A DNA stretch of 18,458 nucleotides, from assembly GCA_900770345.1 (NCBI GenBank), contig CAAGKF010000311.1, forward strand, positions 1 through 18,458, written 5' to 3'. How positions within the stretch are numbered: position 1 is the first letter of the stretch; each line of letters begins with the position of its first letter. The DNA is from Lachnospiraceae bacterium (GTDB lineage: Bacteria; Bacillota; Clostridia; Lachnospirales; Lachnospiraceae). A model generated the notes under the pieces. It saw only the letters and a list, made by a program, of their open reading frames with translations, ran no database searches and was not told the origin of the DNA. Below are positions 15,188 through 18,458 of this stretch, one piece after another. The translations under genes and the position numbers were made by a program.

Positions 15188-16234
15188 TTATATTGTGAAA
15201 TCCACGTGATACTGCTCTGCCAAAACCCTCAATTCCTCATAAACACTGTCAGACAGCTGAATTCCGTTTGCCCGTCTGTCCTGGCGTTTTCTTGTTTCAA
15301 TCTCGCCCGGCATATAGATTTCTTCTACTCCCGGATTCTTCGGCAGAGCTTTCATTTCCCCGATGATCTGATCAATATTCTCCTTAAAGCGATCCAGGCC
15401 TACAAATTTGTCAATATCCACTGCGCAGAAGAAATGTCCCACATTCTGCGGATGTTCAAAATCATTCCAGAAATGATTGATATGTGGTCCTACCGCCGCG
15501 CCTGCCAGTATACCGCAGAAAATCTCCATAAAAATAGCCAGACCGGATCCTTTGGCACCTCCGATGGGAACAAGAGTGCCGTACTGCCCTACCACCGGAT
15601 CCGTGGTAGGAAGTCCTTCTTTTGTAACTACCCATCCTTCCGGGATCTTCTTTCCCAGCTTTGCAGCAAGGATGATCTTACCCATGGCAACAACACTGGG
15701 AGCCATATCCAGAATTACAGGAATATCAGAAGTCGGAGCACCGAAAGCGATGGGATTGGTTCCCATATACTTCTGAGGACTTCCCCACGGCGCCAGGTTA
15801 GGCGGAGCATTTGTTCCCGCAATACCGATCATGCCCGCTTCCGCTGCCATCCTGACATAATAAGCTGCCATGCCAAAATGGTTGGAATTGCTGGCCGTCG
15901 CGAAACAGCAGCCGGATTCTCTTGCTTTTTCAATGCAGCGCCCCATCGTATAATTGCCCACAATCATGCCCATGGCATTTCCGCCATTCACGTAAAGGCT
16001 GCCCGGATATTCTTTCTCTGTCCTGCACCGGCCTTTACTGTCCACTACTCCCGTTCTCAGCCGCTTCATATAATTTGTCATGCGGCTGACTCCGTGAGAT
16101 TCTACTCCGCACAGATCCGCATCCACCAGATTGTCTGCGCAGATAAAGGCGTCTTCCTCTGACATTTTCTCTTCCATCATCAATTTCTGACACAGCTCAC
16201 GCAGTTCCGTCCATTTTACATTGTGTTCACTCAT
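15188..16234 (-). CDS. Ldh2/MDH2-family NAD(P)-dependent dehydrogenase
   Basis: A 348-residue member of the type-2 malate/L-lactate dehydrogenase family, which includes AllD (ureidoglycolate) and YiaK/DlgD (2,3-diketo-L-gulonate). The family motifs are SHGVSR (46-51, His47), SNSNHFGMAAYY (115-126, His119) and a glycine-rich region GGAKGSGLAIFMEI (225-238). These enzymes reduce 2-keto acids of varied chain length. The neighbours suggest a keto-sugar-acid substrate, but it cannot be named. It begins the catabolic part of the operon, separated from the binding-protein gene by a perfect stem-loop. AGAGG lies about seven bases before the ATG. Confidence 0.9.
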   Translation of the reverse strand: MSEHNVKWTELRELCQKLMMEEKMSEEDAFICADNLVDADLCGVESHGVSRMTNYMKRLRTGVVDSKGRCRTEKEYPGSLYVNGGNAMGMIVGNYTMGRCIEKARESGCCFATASNSNHFGMAAYYVRMAAEAGMIGIAGTNAPPNLAPWGSPQKYMGTNPIAFGAPTSDIPVILDMAPSVVAMGKIILAAKLGKKIPEGWVVTKEGLPTTDPVVGQYGTLVPIGGAKGSGLAIFMEIFCGILAGAAVGPHINHFWNDFEHPQNVGHFFCAVDIDKFVGLDRFKENIDQIIGEMKALPKNPGVEEIYMPGEIETRKRQDRRANGIQLSDSVYEELRVLAEQYHVDFTI

Positions 16235-16265
16235 ATTAACCTCTTTCTCACCCGCAGACTTTACA

Positions 16266-16298
16266 GATAAAGGCTGATTTGTTCAATCAGCCTTTATC
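16266..16298 (-). promoter_or_regulatory. Perfect 14-bp stem-loop between binding-protein and dehydrogenase genes
   Basis: A perfect inverted repeat, 16266-16279 with 16285-16298, encloses a 5-base loop. It is not followed by a T-run on either strand, so it is more likely an mRNA-stabilising or partial-termination hairpin. Such hairpins often follow ABC binding-protein genes and keep their message more abundant than the downstream genes. Confidence 0.65.
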
Positions 16299-16322
16299 CA
16301 GCAGCCCTCAAAAGGCATTTCG

Positions 16323-17708
16323 TTATTTGTTGTAATAGCTGTCATAGCAGCCCTGCAGATATTCTGCCCAGTCATCCAGCATCTCCTGTGCTGTCATTTC
16401 ACCGGTCATTACATACTGGCTGGCAGTATCCATTTCTCCATAAATATCATCATGGCCGGGCAGCCAGGAATACTGATTATAGAACAGAGTGTTCTCATCC
16501 AGAAGTTTTTCAGCAGATGCCTGATACCATGGCTGTTCATCAATCCATGCCGCATCTTTCAGAACATCACTCTCTACCGGAACAACGCCCCACTGCTGGC
16601 AGTACTGGCTTACAGGCTCACCTGTAGTCATATAGGAAATAAAGTCAAATGCTGCATCCGGGTTCTTGCATGTGGAAGAAATTGTCATGCCGCCGGGCTG
16701 GATCATCAGATTTACAGACGTTCCGTCCGCATTCAGAGGCATACCAACTGCTTCAAATTTTGTCATATCTCCGTCAAATGCTTCCATATGATTGGAAGCG
16801 GATCCCAGATTATGGATAATAATACCTGCCGCTCCGGAATCAAATGCTGCCGCAAGCTCTGTCCATCCATAGTTCAGATCGCCTTCTGCCGTGCATTTTC
16901 CGTACAGTCCCAGATAGCGCTCTACAAATTCCACATTCTTCGGATCATTGATGGTACATTTTCCATTCTCATCAAACTTGGACAGGATTCCGCTGTAGGC
17001 ATACATCTGACGCTCCAGGAACTTTGCTCCGCCCTTACCGCCGCGGATTGCAATACCGTAACGTCCGTTTGCCTTATCTGTCATATTCTCAACTGCCTTA
17101 AACAGATTTTCCCATGTATCAACAGATGAGTTGGTTTCCTTCAGCCAGTCACTTCTTACCCACAAAACAGTAAAGGATATACCGTTGGGAATATAATACA
17201 GATTATTATTGCCGGTTATATCATACTGACGGACAGTTTCAATGGCAGATGGTAAAATCTTATTCTTTTCTTCCCATTTTTCAAAATAATCATCCAGCGG
17301 GATTATATACTTTCCGTTGATATGGCTGGTGACATCAGGCCCGGATGAAAGAAAGATATCCGGCCCCTGTCCCGCTTCGTAGGCCGTCATGACCTTGTCA
17401 TCAGCAGAATCAGGAAGGGGCGTTACCTCAATCGTTACATTGGGATGCTCCGCCATATAATCCGCTACCATTTTTTCAACATATTCTGTTCTCTCAGGCG
17501 TTACAAAATCCGCCCAAAGCGTCAGAGATACTTTTTCATCTGATGGACTCTTTTCCGGCGCCGCCGTCCCTTCCGCCTTTTCTGCTGCTGTCTCTGCCGC
17601 TTTTGTCTGCGCAGGCGCCGCTTTGCCTGTATCCTTTCCCGAACCGCATGCTGTTAACAGCATTGCTCCTGCCAGTACCAACGCAGCTGTTTTTCTCATT
17701 CTTCTCAT
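16323..17708 (-). CDS. ABC sugar transporter substrate-binding lipoprotein (family 1)
   Basis: A 461-residue extracellular solute-binding protein of the sugar (CUT1) type. A lipoprotein signal peptide precedes lipobox LTAC with Cys21, then comes an Ala/Glu/Lys-rich linker (22-60). The mature part begins VSLTLWADF and contains the family patterns YEAGQGPDIFLSSGPD and GGMTISSTCKNPDAAFDFI. It would capture the oligosaccharide for import at the cell surface. The permease gene lies 41 bases upstream, and catabolic genes follow. AAGGAG lies about nine bases before the ATG. The ligand is unknown; uronate oligomers are suggested by the lyase. Confidence 0.92.
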   Translation of the reverse strand: MRRMRKTAALVLAGAMLLTACGSGKDTGKAAPAQTKAAETAAEKAEGTAAPEKSPSDEKVSLTLWADFVTPERTEYVEKMVADYMAEHPNVTIEVTPLPDSADDKVMTAYEAGQGPDIFLSSGPDVTSHINGKYIIPLDDYFEKWEEKNKILPSAIETVRQYDITGNNNLYYIPNGISFTVLWVRSDWLKETNSSVDTWENLFKAVENMTDKANGRYGIAIRGGKGGAKFLERQMYAYSGILSKFDENGKCTINDPKNVEFVERYLGLYGKCTAEGDLNYGWTELAAAFDSGAAGIIIHNLGSASNHMEAFDGDMTKFEAVGMPLNADGTSVNLMIQPGGMTISSTCKNPDAAFDFISYMTTGEPVSQYCQQWGVVPVESDVLKDAAWIDEQPWYQASAEKLLDENTLFYNQYSWLPGHDDIYGEMDTASQYVMTGEMTAQEMLDDWAEYLQGCYDSYYNK

Positions 17709-17749
17709 AAAATTCCTCTCCTTTTTGTATTTTTATTTTAAGAACTGCC

Positions 17750-18397
17750 TTACCCCTTGACAGCTCCTGCATTCAAACCACTCACCAGATGCTTCTGAAC
17801 ATAAGCGAATAAAAGTATCGGCGGAATCAATGCGATAATGCATCCTGCCGCAAGCGCTGAATAATCCGTACTGTATTCACCCACAAGATACTTAAGTCCC
17901 ACGGAGATCGGGAACTTCTTCGCATCTGTCAGAAGCGTATAGGATAACAGATACTCATTCCAGCAGGTAATAAACGCGTAGGCAATCACTGTTGTAAAGC
18001 CCGGGCGAACAGCCGGAAGAATTACTTTAAATATGATCTGCGCGCGATTGCATCCGTCAATCGCCGCCGCCTCGTCAATTTCCTTCGGTATTCCTCCGAT
18101 AAAGCTCTTCATCATCAGGCTGTTATAGGGCAGACCTGCCGCAATATGCAGAAGGCAGATTCCAAACAGCGAATTTGTCAGTTTCATCTTGACCATCATC
18201 AGAAAGATCGATGACATATTAAAAATAATCGGTATCATCTGTGTCATCAGCAGGATTATCATAAAAAGCTGTTTTCCTTTAAAATTAAAACGGCTCATGG
18301 CATATCCGTTAAACAGAGCCATAATTCCAATAAAGAAAACGGAACCAAAGGAGGTAATCATGCTGTTGATAAAATATTTATTTACTATGAAACACAA
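17750..18397 (-). CDS. ABC sugar transporter permease, MalG/CUT1 type, N-terminally truncated
   Basis: About 215 residues match a MalG-type inner-membrane permease with five or so hydrophobic segments. The EAA loop IPKEIDEAAAIDGCNRAQIIFKVILPAVRPG, which docks the ATPase, is intact, as is the C-terminus. MalG-type permeases normally have about 270-290 residues; the first ~70, including the first membrane segment, are missing. The homologous part seems to begin near FIVNKYFINSM. The only in-frame start is a TTG at 18397 without a good ribosome site, and two consecutive stops (TGA, TAG) lie in frame at 18431-18436. Either the gene is broken here by insertion, deletion or frameshift, or the last ~60 bases of the window are a misjoin. 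Confidence 0.8.
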   Translation of the reverse strand: MCFIVNKYFINSMITSFGSVFFIGIMALFNGYAMSRFNFKGKQLFMIILLMTQMIPIIFNMSSIFLMMVKMKLTNSLFGICLLHIAAGLPYNSLMMKSFIGGIPKEIDEAAAIDGCNRAQIIFKVILPAVRPGFTTVIAYAFITCWNEYLLSYTLLTDAKKFPISVGLKYLVGEYSTDYSALAAGCIIALIPPILLFAYVQKHLVSGLNAGAVKG

Positions 18398-18458
18398 CCT
18401 TTCGGGTAGCCAAAAAAGCGCAGACTGCCCCTATCAAACTTAAAAGAGTTGATTTAAA

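Noticed and set aside
15104..16162. Long open frame on the plus strand (also at 6369-7502, 12397-13485, 1472-2140 and 2463-3161)
   Set aside because: Each lies antisense to a gene with clear family motifs, lacks a plausible ribosome site and gives a His/Arg/Ile-rich translation without domains. They are mirror-frame artefacts.
18379..18458. Alternative frame at the right edge with a hydrophobic peptide ending near 18379
   Set aside because: It is too short and lacks the motifs of either a MalF C-terminus or a MalG N-terminus, so it was not called as a gene fragment.

Overview
The window reads as a chromosomal stretch of a gut-type anaerobic Firmicute, most likely Lachnospiraceae or a related Clostridia. 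This is inferred from protein style, strong AGGAGG-like ribosome sites, AT-rich sigma-A promoters beside moderate-GC genes, a PerR-type regulator, and lactose/cellobiose-type PTS plus CUT1-type ABC sugar import. Every gene I support lies on the minus strand, so transcription runs from high to low coordinates. No tRNA, rRNA, CRISPR array or recognisable transposase gene was seen.

From right to left, in the direction of transcription: (1) 10072-18430 is a carbohydrate-acid catabolic cluster. It encodes an N-terminally damaged ABC permease, a lipoprotein substrate-binding protein, an Ldh2-type dehydrogenase, a beta-hydroxyacid dehydrogenase, an HMGL/DmpG-like aldolase, a D-2-hydroxyacid dehydrogenase, a PL22-like oligogalacturonate lyase and an AP2-type TIM-barrel isomerase, and it ends in a terminator at 10020-10059. 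(2) 8891-9929 holds a PerR/Fur-family regulator followed by an unusual 6-pyruvoyl-tetrahydropterin-synthase/QueD-like protein with a C-terminal zinc ribbon. (3) 7885-8604 is a GntR/UTRA regulator with its own promoter and terminator. (4) 2280-7613 is a six-gene PTS operon: GH1 phospho-beta-glycosidase, EIIC, EIIB, EIIA, mannose-6-phosphate isomerase and ROK kinase. With the GntR gene, this is the functional gene set of the Bacillus subtilis glucomannan operon gmuBACDREF. (5) 1-2113 is a McrBC-type restriction operon with its own promoter, cut by the left edge within mcrC.

How the genes may work together: the PTS would import and phosphorylate beta-linked disaccharides, GH1 would cleave the phosphodisaccharide, the ROK kinase would phosphorylate the free hexose, and ManA would turn mannose-6-P into fructose-6-P. 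The GntR protein probably senses a phosphosugar. The right-hand cluster appears to import oligosaccharides of uronic or other sugar acids, cleave them with the PL22-like lyase and process the product by an isomerase, several NAD(P)-dependent reductases and an aldol cleavage. The usual KduI, KduD, KdgK and KdgA genes are not in view. That enzyme combination is the best candidate here for an undescribed pathway, but this is inference.

The main oddities are: loss of the N-terminus of the ABC permease at the right edge, an Asn where DmpG-type aldolases have a catalytic His, a Lys where PL22 lyases have a metal-binding Gln, absence of the catalytic Cys in the QueD-like protein, and repeat elements in the mcrB leader and at the PTS-operon promoter.
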